The position numbers were made by a program, and so were the translations under genes. A stretch of 64,000 nucleotides of DNA from Pseudonocardia acidicola (GTDB taxonomy: Bacteria > Actinomycetota > Actinomycetes > Mycobacteriales > Pseudonocardiaceae), in contig NZ_JAAXLA010000005.1 in assembly GCF_012911935.1 (NCBI RefSeq), positions 102,565 to 166,564 of the forward strand, given 5' to 3'. Shown here one piece after another: positions 7,673-16,319 of the stretch. Every line of letters begins with the position of its first letter. Within the stretch, counting starts at the first letter, position 1. The notes below the pieces were generated by a model. It saw nothing but the letters and a program-made list of their open reading frames with translations. It searched no databases and was not told where the DNA came from.

Positions 7673-8596
7673 GTGGCCGTGGCCGCCAACGATGGGCAGG
7701 CGCGAACCGGGGCGGATGCGACACTCGGGGCTCAGGTCCGCGCCGCCCGGGTCGCAAAGAACATCAGCCTGCGCGCGCTGGCCCGCCTCCTGGGGGTCAG
7801 CCCGGCGACGATCAGCCAGATCGAAACCGGCCGAACCGGCCTCAGCGTCGTGCGCCTCGGCCAGATCGCCGACGCGCTGCAGCTCACCGTGCCGCAGATC
7901 CTCGACATCGTCGTGGACCCTGCAGCACCGGAACCTCCGTACGCTTCATCGCCGCCGAGTTCACCGCCCGTGTCGAGCCCGACGGCTGACAGCGACGGCC
8001 CGTCGCACTGGCGTACCTACGGGCCGCTGGACTTGGATCCCGTGCTTCGTGCGGCGCTCGAGGAGATCCTGCAAATCGGCTACCACGGCGCGACCGTGCG
8101 CGGAATCGCCTCCCGGTGCGGCCTCTCGGTCTCCGGGCTCTATCACTACTACACGAGCAAGCAGCACATGCTGCTCACGATCCTCGACCGCACCATGACC
8201 GAGCTGCTGCAACGCGCCGAAGCCGCGCGCCGCGACGGCCGCGATCCCGTCGAGCGGTTCAGCCTGCTCATCGAGCACCTCGCCCTGTTCCACACCCATC
8301 GTCGCGAGCTCGGCTTCGTCGGCGCGAGCGAGATGCGCAGCTTCGACACCGAGAACCGCATCAAGATCGCCAACATGCGGACCCACCAACAGCGCATGGT
8401 CGACGAGGAGGTCGAGGCCGCCGTCGAAGAGGGGAAGTTCCGCACCCACCATCCCCACGAGGCTTCCCGGGCTGTCGTCACCATGTGTACCGCACTGCCC
8501 AACTGGTGGCGACCCGACGGCCCCCTGAGCCCCGAAGATGTCGCCGAGCAATACGTCGGCTTCGCCCTCGACCTCATGCAGTACAAGTCGTCCTGA
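7673..8596 (+). CDS. XRE-TetR fusion transcriptional regulator
   Basis: A 307-residue protein with two DNA-binding domains. Residues 18-80 form an XRE-type helix-turn-helix (SLRALARLLGVSPATISQIE), followed by a Pro/Ser-rich linker (85-112). Residues 120-165 form a TetR helix-turn-helix (TVRGIASRCGLSVSGLYHYY) with a helical ligand-binding domain behind it. The GTG start follows GAGAGGGG. It is divergent from the five-gene catabolic operon and is the obvious candidate for its repressor, responding to an acyl-CoA or similar intermediate. An XRE head on a TetR repressor is uncommon. Confidence 0.85.
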   Translation: MAVAANDGQARTGADATLGAQVRAARVAKNISLRALARLLGVSPATISQIETGRTGLSVVRLGQIADALQLTVPQILDIVVDPAAPEPPYASSPPSSPPVSSPTADSDGPSHWRTYGPLDLDPVLRAALEEILQIGYHGATVRGIASRCGLSVSGLYHYYTSKQHMLLTILDRTMTELLQRAEAARRDGRDPVERFSLLIEHLALFHTHRRELGFVGASEMRSFDTENRIKIANMRTHQQRMVDEEVEAAVEEGKFRTHHPHEASRAVVTMCTALPNWWRPDGPLSPEDVAEQYVGFALDLMQYKSS

Positions 8597-8805
8597 ACGC
8601 GCACCGTGGAGCGCCAGCCGGCCCAGCGGTGCACACGATGTGATCAGGTCATTGCGGCCGCCACACGGGGTCGCCGGCCGCATCCTGGTCAACACCGGCG
8701 CCCCAGCCCTCGGCCTCCAATTGATTACATGCCTTTACTGAGCTCCCCTCCACCCGAAAACGATTGCCGATATAATCCGCCTTATGGCAGTTCGAGTACG
8801 AGCCT

Positions 8806-9867
8806 CTACCCAGCTGCTGTCGACGAACGGGCCTGCTGGCTGTTCGAGTGTTCGAGCCTAAGGCGACTACCGACGCCTGCCAGAATCTGATAAGACTGGC
8901 GCCGCGCGACGTGGTCGAAAATCGGGCTCGTGACGATCAGCTCGTTGGCGTTCGTCTTGTCGATCACAGCCTGCAGCCCCTCCCGTATCGTTTCAGGTCC
9001 ACCGATTACGTAGCCCGGAGTCAGCTCTGCGAGGCGGCCTCTTTCGTCGTCGCTGTACGGGTAGGCTGCGGCATCGACCGGACTTGGAAGTCGAATTCGT
9101 TTTCCAAGTCGGCGACTGAGAATCTTCAACCGGATCGAGCCGGCAAGCCACTCGGCCCGCGAGTCCGTTTCGGCTGCGATCACCGGCACCGCCAGCACGA
9201 CATACGGTGCGTGGCCATCCCTCGCCGCTGTGAACCGGGAGCGGTACTTATGCACTGCGTCGACCGCAGCATCGGGGTTGAGGTGGGCAGCGAAGGCGTA
9301 TCGCAGTCCCAATGACCCGGCCAGAGCCGCACTCTCCGAGCCGGACCCCAGCATCCATATCTCCGGCACGTTGCCGACCGCTGGCACCACGTTGATACCG
9401 CCCGGCTGCGGCGGCGAGAAATACTGAAGGAGCTCTTCTATCTGCTCGGTGAGGCTCTTTGCGTTTCGGTCCACCTCCGGCCGGACGCGCTCGACAACTT
9501 TCTTAGAGCCTCCGGGGGCACGCCCCACGCCCAAGTCGATACGGCCGGGATGAAAAATTTCGAGCGTGCCGAATTGCTCCGCGATGAGTATGGGAGGGTG
9601 GTTCGGCAGCAGGATGCCGCCCGATCCGACACGGATGCGGGTTGTAGCACCAGCCACCTCGCTGATGATCACGGACGTGGCACAGCTAGCGACGCCCTTC
9701 ATGCCGTGATGCTCGGCTACCCAGTAACGACGGTAGCCGAGGCTGTCCGCCAGGGACGCAAGGTCCACTGCATTGCGGAGCGCCTCGCGGGCGGTCGAAC
9801 CTTCCACTACGGGCGCCGTATCAAGGACAGAGAGAGCCATATCACTCTGTAACCGGGTATGATTCAT
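8806..9867 (-). CDS. LLM-class flavin-dependent oxidoreductase (luciferase-like)
   Basis: About 353 residues of the bacterial luciferase-like monooxygenase family, group with LSVLDTAPVVEGSTAREAL near the N terminus, YRRYWVAEHHGM and GSGGILLPNHPP, all hallmarks of the family that uses reduced FMN or F420. The frame stays open for 79 codons further upstream, but that part resembles a different decayed gene. The family start is close to the ATG at 9867 (9840 is also possible). Base composition is richer in A and T than the neighbours, which hints at separate acquisition. Substrate unknown. Confidence 0.82.
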   Translation of the reverse strand: MNHTRLQSDMALSVLDTAPVVEGSTAREALRNAVDLASLADSLGYRRYWVAEHHGMKGVASCATSVIISEVAGATTRIRVGSGGILLPNHPPILIAEQFGTLEIFHPGRIDLGVGRAPGGSKKVVERVRPEVDRNAKSLTEQIEELLQYFSPPQPGGINVVPAVGNVPEIWMLGSGSESAALAGSLGLRYAFAAHLNPDAAVDAVHKYRSRFTAARDGHAPYVVLAVPVIAAETDSRAEWLAGSIRLKILSRRLGKRIRLPSPVDAAAYPYSDDERGRLAELTPGYVIGGPETIREGLQAVIDKTNANELIVTSPIFDHVARRQSYQILAGVGSRLRLEHSNSQQARSSTAAG

Positions 9868-9884
9868 CGCCACTGTGCGCTCCA

Positions 9885-10360
9885 TCCTTGCCTTGTTCAG
9901 CCCCTCCAACTCCTGCTGAAGTCTAATCCTCCACTGCGCTCGTTCCCGCCACCGAGGGACGAAACCTGGTTCCCATCGCAGATATGGCGCCTCAGCCAGC
10001 GATTCCGATTGCTCCGCCCAGCGTAGGCCGCGTTGCCGCTCTCGCAGTTTCAACGCGGACATAACTGCTTCGGCCACCGCTCGCACGTCTCTCGACCACT
10101 CCACCGGAGCGGCACTCTGCTAAAACTCCGCAAGATGAGAGAGGCCATCGGAGATTTCGATTGTCATCCGCTCGAAACCTGGAGAGGGGGACGGATTTCC
10201 CCCTCGTCGTGCTCGCCCCGCTCTGTCGCAGCCGCAGATGCGGAAACTCCGTCATCAGCGTCCGCCAGAGCGGCTCCAATTGTTCCCGGTGTCGAGCCCA
10301 CGTCCGCAGTTCAGGCCAGCGGGATCCTGGAAAGACGACGTAGAGGATCTGGCGGACGAG
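9885..10360 (-). pseudogene. Remnant of a DUF6545-type (MAB_1171c-like) protein C-terminal region
   Basis: On the minus strand the pieces WARHREQLEPLWRTLMTEFP (one frame) and ERMTIEISDGLSHLAEF, a TAG stop, then VEWSRDVRAVAEAVMSAL (another frame) line up with the C-terminal domain I remember for DUF6545 proteins: a LWPLWR..EAFP block followed by an IEIRDG block. The frame change and internal stop show it is dead. The membrane-spanning N-terminal part is missing. Such genes usually neighbour XRE regulators, as here. The family assignment is from memory. Confidence 0.5.
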
Positions 10361-10477
10361 GCAACATCGTTTACCCCATGACCATGGCACCGGTTCCGAC
10401 GATGCCAGATGATGGCGATAGGGTGCGATAGCTCTCTGGGTCTCGGTACTTTCCCCAGAATCCTGGCGGCCCTGGCG

Positions 10478-10921
10478 ATGGGATCAGCATCAGGGTGCGG
10501 GTCAGCTCAACCGCCACGGCACAGGACCCGGCAGCGGTGCTGAACACGTAGCCTGCCGCGACCACCGACGACGTCTCGTTGATCGCGGCACCCGTCCACG
10601 ACCCGAACGCCTGCGGCCCCGAGCCCAGCAGGTGCCCGATCACAGGGAACGTGATGACGGCGACGCTGTTGAACGTGAAGATCGTCCGATGGCGTAAGCG
10701 ACGTGGGTGTCCTTGGGTTCGAGCACGGCGCCGGCCGCCGCGATCGCCGACGCCCCGCCCATGCCGGTCCCTACGTCGACCAGGGTCTGGGTGTCGCCGC
10801 GGACACCGAGGAGGCGGCCCAGGAGGTAGACGCCGGCCAGCGCAACGGCCGGCGTGCCGAGCATGACCGGTAGCGAGCTGGCTCCGACCCTGACGATCCG
10901 GGCCAAGGACATGGGTGTCAA
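10478..10921 (-). pseudogene. YeiH-type putative sulfate exporter, truncated and frameshifted
   Basis: Two frames together give the C-terminal half of a YeiH/UPF0324 membrane protein. One carries LLGRLLGVRGDTQTLVDVG, MGGASAIAAAGAVL and DTHVAYAI; the other continues with IFTFNSVAVITFPVIGHLLG, GAAINETSSVVAAGYVFSTA and ELTRTLMLIP. The frameshift is near 10690. The N-terminal half is missing at 10921, next to the stop of the regulator gene, and the last residues are replaced by unrelated sequence. It is non-functional debris. Confidence 0.75.
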
Positions 10922-10947
10922 CGTTGCAGCCCGAGGAGAGCCGGGGA

Positions 10948-11805
10948 CTACGCCTTTGCCAACTGGCGGTAGCGGGTCGCCAACCGAGCAATCACCGTGC
11001 GCGCCTCATCACCGAACACAGCGGCGCCCTCGAGGCGTTGGAACAGGAGGTCGTAGACCCCGAGGTCGCGGGGGTCGGACGTCAGAGCGGTGGCGGTCTT
11101 GGTGCCGATCTGCACGGCCTGCTGATCGTAGATGTGGAAGCCGTGCGGCGCGGCAAAAGCCATCGGGGTGGCGAGGGTGATCAGGCCGAGCCGCACGTTG
11201 GGCAGTTGGCTGGCGGTGACCAGGTGGTCGAGTTGTCCGGCCATCACGGCCGGACCGCCGAGGTTCCAGCTGAGTGCACCCTCGGTCTGTATCAGCGTCC
11301 ACGACCGGTTCGGGTCATCGAGCATCATCCGGTAGCGGGCGAGCCGGCTGGCGACGGAGGCGGCGGCCTCGTCGGGAGAGTGGTGGCCGAACACCGCGCG
11401 CGCGTAGGCCTCGGTCTGCAGCGAGCCGATGACCATGCCTGGCTGGTAGGAGCGCACCCGGGCTGCGGCCTCCTCCATGCGGCGGATGCGCTCCTGGAAG
11501 TGGTTGGTGCCCCGCTGAAAGATCAGCCGGGAGTCGACCCGACCAGGTTTGAGGGCTTCGGCCCAGGACACGAGCTGGCCGCGCTCATCCTCACCGGCGC
11601 CGTAGAGACGGGCGAGGGCGTCGACCTGCTCGGGGTCGAGCAGGAAACGTCCGGTCTCGGCGCGAGAGATCTTTCCCTGGCTCACACCGAGATGCCGGGC
11701 TGCGGCGGCCTGGGAGATCCGCGGCTCTGTGTCCTCCCGGAGGGCGCGCAGGCGCGCAGCCAGCCCTTCGAGGCCGGCGGACGCGCTCGTACTTGTACCC
11801 GCCAT
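10948..11805 (-). CDS. XRE-family regulator with DUF5753 domain
   Basis: A 285-residue regulator of the large actinomycete class. An N-terminal helix-turn-helix (SQAAAARHLGVSQGKISRAE, about 30-49) is followed by the DUF5753 domain with its typical YQPGMVIGSLQTEAYARAV and LVTASQLPNVRLGLI. Such proteins regulate neighbouring small genes, often in paralogous sets controlling development or antibiotic production. It starts at the ATG at 11805, 4 bases after the stop of the DUF6879 gene, so the two are one operon. Confidence 0.88.
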   Translation of the reverse strand: MAGTSTSASAGLEGLAARLRALREDTEPRISQAAAARHLGVSQGKISRAETGRFLLDPEQVDALARLYGAGEDERGQLVSWAEALKPGRVDSRLIFQRGTNHFQERIRRMEEAAARVRSYQPGMVIGSLQTEAYARAVFGHHSPDEAAASVASRLARYRMMLDDPNRSWTLIQTEGALSWNLGGPAVMAGQLDHLVTASQLPNVRLGLITLATPMAFAAPHGFHIYDQQAVQIGTKTATALTSDPRDLGVYDLLFQRLEGAAVFGDEARTVIARLATRYRQLAKA

Positions 11806-11809
11806 CTGG

Positions 11810-12370
11810 CTACGCAGCCTGCCGCCCGTCACGATGCAGTTCGATGTGGCGGGGCCACCACTCGGTGAACGGTTCGGCTGTGTCCCAGAGCAGGTCCCTG
11901 GCATCGCGGAAGGCCGGCAGCAGGTTGTGTTCGGCGGTCGCGCCGAGGAACTCACCTGTCGGTCCATAGTGCATCGACAGGGCGTGCTCGTTGTCGAGTA
12001 GCCAGAAGTCCTGGTGGACGCCCGGTGCGAGCTCGGGCCAGTCGCGCTCGGCCAGATCGAGGATGCGGATGTCCTCACCGGCCTCGGCGTTCGGGGCATA
12101 ACCCCATTCGCACTCGAACCTGGTGTAGTCCGTGACCGGGGCGGTGACGATCCGGACGCGGTGCCGGTAGAGCCCGCGTGCACGCTCGTTCCGCAGCCGC
12201 TGTAGCCAGGGGCCCTTGCGCTCGAGCGTCGGCGCCGGTTCGCCGCGCAGATACCGACCGAAGTCGTTGCCGTCGGAGGCGACCTCGTACTGCTGGAGGA
12301 CCTCCAACCGGAAGGCGGTCTCGGTGAAGTGCTCCTTGATGAAGTCTCGGAGCTCAGCTGCGGTCATCAT
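11810..12370 (-). CDS. DUF6879 family protein
   Basis: A 186-residue soluble protein of the DUF6879 family, recognised by ECEWGYAPNAEAGEDIRILD and the DFWLLDNEHALSMHYGPTGE segment. The biochemical role of the family is unknown; it is regularly adjacent to XRE/DUF5753 regulators in actinomycetes, as here. Its start overlaps the end of the preceding gene by 17 bases and its stop is next to the regulator gene, giving a three-gene unit. Confidence 0.8.
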   Translation of the reverse strand: MMTAAELRDFIKEHFTETAFRLEVLQQYEVASDGNDFGRYLRGEPAPTLERKGPWLQRLRNERARGLYRHRVRIVTAPVTDYTRFECEWGYAPNAEAGEDIRILDLAERDWPELAPGVHQDFWLLDNEHALSMHYGPTGEFLGATAEHNLLPAFRDARDLLWDTAEPFTEWWPRHIELHRDGRQAA

Positions 12371-12695
12371 CGGTGCTCACCGCCACTCGCAAGGCATCGG
12401 GGATCTGGTGCAGGGGAACTTGGTAGAGACGCTCGTGGTCGGCCACGCGACCGGCGTGCGCAGCCGTCAGGGCCTGGTCGCTGCACAGCGCGCCGCGTAG
12501 ATGGACCCATCCGTCGACCGCCGGTAGCTCGGGTGCGAACGATGCTGGTAGCCGGAACGTCCCGGGGCCGGTCGGCTCACCGACGAAGTACAACACCGCG
12601 GGGTCACCGATGTCGGTGATCGCCGGGCACGTCTCGTCATCGGCGCAGGAGCCTCGTAGCACTCTTACCTCGATCTTCCGGTCGTGACAGGTCAT
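12354..12695 (-). CDS. Hypothetical protein, first gene of the DUF6879/DUF5753 unit
   Basis: 113 residues, not assigned to a family. Cysteines at 3, 17, 23 and 91 and an acidic tail are visible; no signal peptide or membrane segment. The ATG follows GGGAGGAACCTG, a good ribosome site. It overlaps the DUF6879 gene by 17 bases, so it belongs to the same transcript and probably to the same regulatory cassette. Confidence 0.65.
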   Translation of the reverse strand: MTCHDRKIEVRVLRGSCADDETCPAITDIGDPAVLYFVGEPTGPGTFRLPASFAPELPAVDGWVHLRGALCSDQALTAAHAGRVADHERLYQVPLHQIPDALRVAVSTDDDRS

Positions 12696-12889
12696 CAGGT
12701 TCCTCCCGAGCGGCCGGCATAGCGCTCGAGAGTGTCCGTCCCGCAGCGTAGCCAGGTCAACTAATGGGCCGTTGCATGATGCTCCGCAGACAGGCCGAGA
12801 TCAGCTTGCCTTATTCGATGAGCCATTGCATAGTCACCCTGTCGGCCGGACTTGCGGCGTCCCCCACGCGGTCGGACCGAACAGCAAGG

Positions 12890-12923
12890 GGCCCCGGCAG
12901 GCGCGGCAACGCCTACCGGGGCC
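12890..12923 (+). terminator. GC-rich stem-loop before small genes
   Basis: Arms GGCCCCGGCAGGCG and CGCCTACCGGGGCC pair with one mismatch over 14 positions around a 6-base loop. It lies 45 bases before a well-marked small gene start and has no T-run. It may insulate the small genes from upstream transcription or act in their leader. Confidence 0.4.
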
Positions 12924-12968
12924 GACGGATCGCCACTCGCCTGACTCTGACACCAGGAGGAACGACCC

Positions 12969-13193
12969 ATGTCAATTGTGGCGCGGCTAGTTGATCGCGT
13001 CCGTGCGCGCCTCACCGCGCAGGACCAGCGCGCCCCCGCACGACACCGGGCGATGCCTCCTGGCCCGCGTAGCAGGCGAACCTACCGGGGTCCCCGATGG
13101 GACCAACTCGCCGAGACTCGGTCCGCGGCGTCAGCAGGGAAGAGCACTGTGGACGCCGCTGCGCCGGTCGCCGTCCCGGCAGGTCACCGGTGA
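12969..13193 (+). CDS. Small hypothetical protein
   Basis: 74 residues, basic and rich in Arg, Ala and Pro, with the start ATG placed 8 bases after a perfect AGGAGG. No family recognised, and the downstream half looks compositionally biased. The strong ribosome site is the main support; the N-terminal MSIVARLVDRVRARL would form an amphipathic helix. It lies just before another small gene and may be co-transcribed. Confidence 0.45.
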   Translation: MSIVARLVDRVRARLTAQDQRAPARHRAMPPGPRSRRTYRGPRWDQLAETRSAASAGKSTVDAAAPVAVPAGHR

Positions 13194-13228
13194 GCGGCCG
13201 CGGCCGCCAAGGGGCGACGACCACCTCG

Positions 13229-13522
13229 ATGACCTCGCAAGTTGACGGGCTCGCCCACGAGATCACCGACGAGGACCTCGTGGCCGGCGTGGCGACAGGG
13301 CGCTACCGGGCGGTGTGCGAGGCGTGGGTTGTGCCGGTGTCGTTGACCGCCGTGCCCGGCCGGCTGTGCGAGGCCTGCACGGCCACGCTGGCCCCAGCCC
13401 CAGCCCTTGCCGGGTCCGAGCGGCGTTTCCGCTCGGCTCGGCGCGCGGTGTCGGGGTGGCTGCGCGACTGCTCAGTCTTGGTCAGCCGCACTACCCGGCG
13501 ACGGGTGCCGTCATGGTCTTGA
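13229..13522 (+). CDS. Small actinomycete protein with CxxC-type motif
   Basis: 97 residues. The central part GRYRAVCEAWVVPVSLTAVP followed by GRLCEACTATL has the look of small proteins I have seen in actinomycete accessory regions, with cysteines at about 31, 48 and 51. These may bind metal, but no function is established. Start chosen at the ATG at 13229 after AAGGGG. The C-terminal part runs up to the IS21 remnant and may be altered by it. Confidence 0.5.
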   Translation: MTSQVDGLAHEITDEDLVAGVATGRYRAVCEAWVVPVSLTAVPGRLCEACTATLAPAPALAGSERRFRSARRAVSGWLRDCSVLVSRTTRRRVPSWS

Positions 13523-13572
13523 ACGCACGGCGCGCGACCAGGACCACCGCAGTGCTGTCCTGCACGGACTGC

Positions 13573-13832
13573 AATTGTCGACGGCGGCCCGATAGTGACT
13601 GCGCGGCAGCTGAGAGTTGACCAGCCCCCCAGACCCCGGCTGGAGCCGAACAGGGTGGAAGCGGGGGTCGAGCCTTCAGAACTGGGCCCAGATCCGCCGG
13701 TTGCGCCGAGGGGCTACCCATCTCGGAGATCGCTCGAGTGCCGGGGGTCTCGCGGAATGCGGTGAAGCGGGCGTTGGCCAGCGATGGGCCGCCGAGGTAC
13801 GGGCGCCGACGAGGCCGTGTCCTCCGCCTGTG
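13573..13832 (+). pseudogene. IS21-family left end with decayed istA N terminus
   Basis: The block TTGTCGACGGCGGCCCGATA, then AGAGTTGACCAGCCCCC, resembles an IS21-type end. It is followed by the start of an IstA-like protein in two frames: WAQIRRLRRG, then after a frameshift near 13710 LPISEIARVPGVSRNAVKRA to SDGPPRY, the IstA helix-turn-helix. A TGA at 13830 ends the frame and the rest of istA and istB is absent. It marks an old insertion boundary next to the lipoprotein module. Confidence 0.65.
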
Positions 13833-13900
13833 AGGCAGCGGCCGGTGGGCCCGCTTCGCGTACCTGGTTACTCGATCTCCGACCACGGACCACGTCAATG

Positions 13901-13930
13901 TGTACGGATTCATCGCTCGATGATCTATAC
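13901..13930 (+). promoter_or_regulatory. Shared promoter-like motif, copy 1
   Basis: TGTACGGATTCA, ten bases, then ATCTATAC, placed before the lipoprotein gene. The same two blocks with the same spacing occur at 14776, 19250 and (minus strand) 33394. The right block resembles a -10 element and the left block sits where a -35 or operator would be. Confidence 0.6.
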
Positions 13931-13983
13931 TTGGCAGGTTGGCCTCGCCGATGGCGGAGCCGCCGACCAAGGGGGGACGTGGC

Positions 13984-14415
13984 ATGGCCAGGCGGGAGAA
14001 GCGCGGGATCACATCGAGCCTCGCTCAGAGTCGAAGCTGCGTACTCGCCATCGCGCCGTTCCTCTTGATCCTGTTGAGTGGCTGCTCCCTCGGCGACCCA
14101 GAGTCAGCCCTGATCGGCCGATGGGCGGGAACCTGCGGTGAGAATCCCGTACTGCAGGTGTCGTTCACGTTCGAGTTCATGGAGGACGGTCGCATCACGA
14201 TTGGACATCAGGGCGGTAGCAGCGAGGGCGATGGTGGCCGCTACCGAGTTGACGGCGACAACATCACATTCACCACGATCAACTCCGAGGGCAAGGAGGA
14301 CACTGCGACCGGCGGCTTCGCCGTCACCGACAACACGCTCCAGCTCACGGCCCTCACCGACCCCGGAAACCGTGGGGCCCTGGTGGCCTGGTGCTCCCTG
14401 ACTCGCATGCACTGA
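13984..14415 (+). CDS. Putative lipoprotein
   Basis: 143 residues with a lipoprotein signal: basic N terminus, hydrophobic stretch LAIAPFLLILLSGC and lipobox Cys34. The mature part is a small beta-rich domain (ALIGRWAGTC, then alternating strands such as GRITIGHQGG and NITFTTIN), lipocalin-like in size, with two further cysteines. It would be anchored to the outer face of the membrane. Function unknown. Start chosen at the ATG at 13984 after AAGGGGGGAC; a GTG 15 codons earlier is also open. It is the first gene under the shared promoter motif. Confidence 0.72.
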   Translation: MARREKRGITSSLAQSRSCVLAIAPFLLILLSGCSLGDPESALIGRWAGTCGENPVLQVSFTFEFMEDGRITIGHQGGSSEGDGGRYRVDGDNITFTTINSEGKEDTATGGFAVTDNTLQLTALTDPGNRGALVAWCSLTRMH

Positions 14416-14775
14416 TCACGGCGCGCGGACTACGCGAGGCCCGACCGGCATCGCGGCTACACCGATCCGCCCCAGGCGCTCTCTTCTCCGGAGCCGATCG
14501 GAATCGCCGGCTCGGCACAGCCGGGTTGTTCTGAAGAGATTCCGCCCGCGATGAGGCTGGACCAACCCGGCCGCGACCGGATCGGTGGCCACGGCGACTC
14601 GGCGCACCTCCCCAGGCCCGCCACCCTTCACCGTCAGCGACATCTGCGTCTAGGCCGGAAGGCCGGTCTGAAGCACGGCAGGACCTCCAGCCGGACACCG
14701 ACCTCGCGCCCCGCGCTCCTGAGCACACGAAAGGACGACGGTGGCTCCTCGAAAGCAGCAGACTACTTCCATTAC
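14416..14775. other. Intergenic region, no gene seen
   Basis: Between the two lipoprotein genes I find no frame with coding character. The only notable element is the promoter-like motif at its right edge. Confidence 0.6.
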
Positions 14776-14805
14776 AGTACTGATTGATATAGAGTTAATC
14801 TATAC
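14776..14805 (+). promoter_or_regulatory. Shared promoter-like motif, copy 2
   Basis: AGTACTGATTGA, ten bases, then ATCTATAC, 23 bases before the next lipoprotein start. Spacing between blocks is identical to copies 1, 3 and 4. Confidence 0.65.
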
Positions 14806-14828
14806 ATTGGTACGGAACCGGGGGTCAC

Positions 14829-16148
14829 ATGCTGTTCGGTGCAGCGCGATCTGGTCGGCCCGCGCTCAGCGTGGTGGCAGCCGCGGCTGTGCTGTTGGCC
14901 GCATGCAGCGGTCCAGGGACTGGACCAGTCGGGGGCGCCGGCACCTCGAGTGCGGCGGCACCGCCCGCGCCGCAGGCGTTCGATCCACCGGTCGCCTTCG
15001 ACGCGACACGGCTTGCGCAGACCGGCGCCGCGCTACCCGAGCCGGGAGCACTCGACGGGACGATCGGCTGGGCGACAACAGCGAATGGGCTCGTTCGGAT
15101 CGACCTCACCGCACAGCAGAGCAGCCCACCGGCGCCGGCCACCGGCAAGCAGCAGACCTTCATCCGAAGTGGGGTAGCGGACACGGTCGGTGCTCCGATC
15201 GTCACCGGCGCCGGCGCAAACCGGCTTCCCCTGGCGGCCCTGCCGGTGCAACTTCCCGGCGCCGGGACCATCCCTCATCGGACAGGAGCCGAGTTGGTCG
15301 CGGCCGACCCTGCTACCGGGGCCCGGCGGTTCACGGTCCCGCTTCCGCTGCCTGACTGGGCTTACCTCGGGACCATCATCACCAGGATCGCGGGCACCAC
15401 CGACGGGGCGGGGGCATCCGGGGGAATCGTCGTCGTCGCCGCGCAGGTCATGAACAGCGACGACGCCATGACCTTCGGCGTCGACCTCGCCGGCCACCGC
15501 ATCGCATGGGCGGTCGACAATTTCGCCGCGGAGACCGTGGCCAGCGGGGTCGCGGTCGGTATCACGCACACCGCCCCGGGCCCCGTGGCCCCGGTTCGAG
15601 CCGACGTGCTCGCGGTTTCGGCCACCGACGGCACCACCCGCTGGCGGAAACCGGGCGGCGAGGGAGCCCGGCTCGCCGGGGCGAACCTCGTCGCGGTAGA
15701 CGGATCCGCCCCGGACACCCGCCGCCCCTTCTTCGCGTTCCTCACCGCCACCGACGGCCACCAGGTCCAGGCCCTGGACAACAACCGCTCGCCCGGCGAC
15801 ACCGAGGCCGGGATCACCTGTCATTTCGACCAGGCCAGCATGACGGTGTGCGATGAGCACACGGGGATCCGGGACTGGGCGTTCGCGATCGACTCGACCA
15901 CCGCCGCGTCGTTGTGGAAGCTCCCCGACGACGCCAAGACCCGAGTCGCTCCCAAGGTCACCGCGGCCTGGCACGGCGCGGTCTACGGCTACACCGCGAA
16001 CGGTCCGGTCGTCCTCGACGGACGCTCTGGGGCCGACCGCAATGACAACCCCGGCGCCGCGCCCTACCTCGTCGGTCCCTACTTCGGCGTCGTCGGCAGC
16101 ATCGACCCCGGAAACCAGACGCCCGGCGTCTACCCGACGAGCCGATGA
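14829..16148 (+). CDS. Lipoprotein with PQQ-like beta-propeller
   Basis: 439 residues. The N terminus is a lipoprotein signal (SVVAAAAVLLAAC, lipobox Cys26) followed by a Pro/Ala linker. The mature domain has repeated blades with the alternating pattern of PQQ-like propellers, such as ELVAADPATGARRFTVPLPL, VLAVSATDGTTRWRKPGG and ASLWKLPDDAKT, and looks extracytoplasmic. Propellers of this type serve as assembly scaffolds or binding platforms. Ligand unknown. It follows promoter-motif copy 2 and may be co-transcribed with the genes at 16320 and 16703. Confidence 0.78.
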   Translation: MLFGAARSGRPALSVVAAAAVLLAACSGPGTGPVGGAGTSSAAAPPAPQAFDPPVAFDATRLAQTGAALPEPGALDGTIGWATTANGLVRIDLTAQQSSPPAPATGKQQTFIRSGVADTVGAPIVTGAGANRLPLAALPVQLPGAGTIPHRTGAELVAADPATGARRFTVPLPLPDWAYLGTIITRIAGTTDGAGASGGIVVVAAQVMNSDDAMTFGVDLAGHRIAWAVDNFAAETVASGVAVGITHTAPGPVAPVRADVLAVSATDGTTRWRKPGGEGARLAGANLVAVDGSAPDTRRPFFAFLTATDGHQVQALDNNRSPGDTEAGITCHFDQASMTVCDEHTGIRDWAFAIDSTTAASLWKLPDDAKTRVAPKVTAAWHGAVYGYTANGPVVLDGRSGADRNDNPGAAPYLVGPYFGVVGSIDPGNQTPGVYPTSR

Positions 16149-16319
16149 TCACCACGCCGTCGTCGCGTCCGCGGGCCTGTCCCTCGCGGAGATTCACATT
16201 GCGTTCATTCCTCATCTGGAGTCGTTGATCCACAATGACCATGCAGGTGACAGACCGCTGTCCGGGGGACGACCATCCCAGGGCGGTGCTGACGCCTCGG
16301 TCCGATCGGGGGAGGATCG

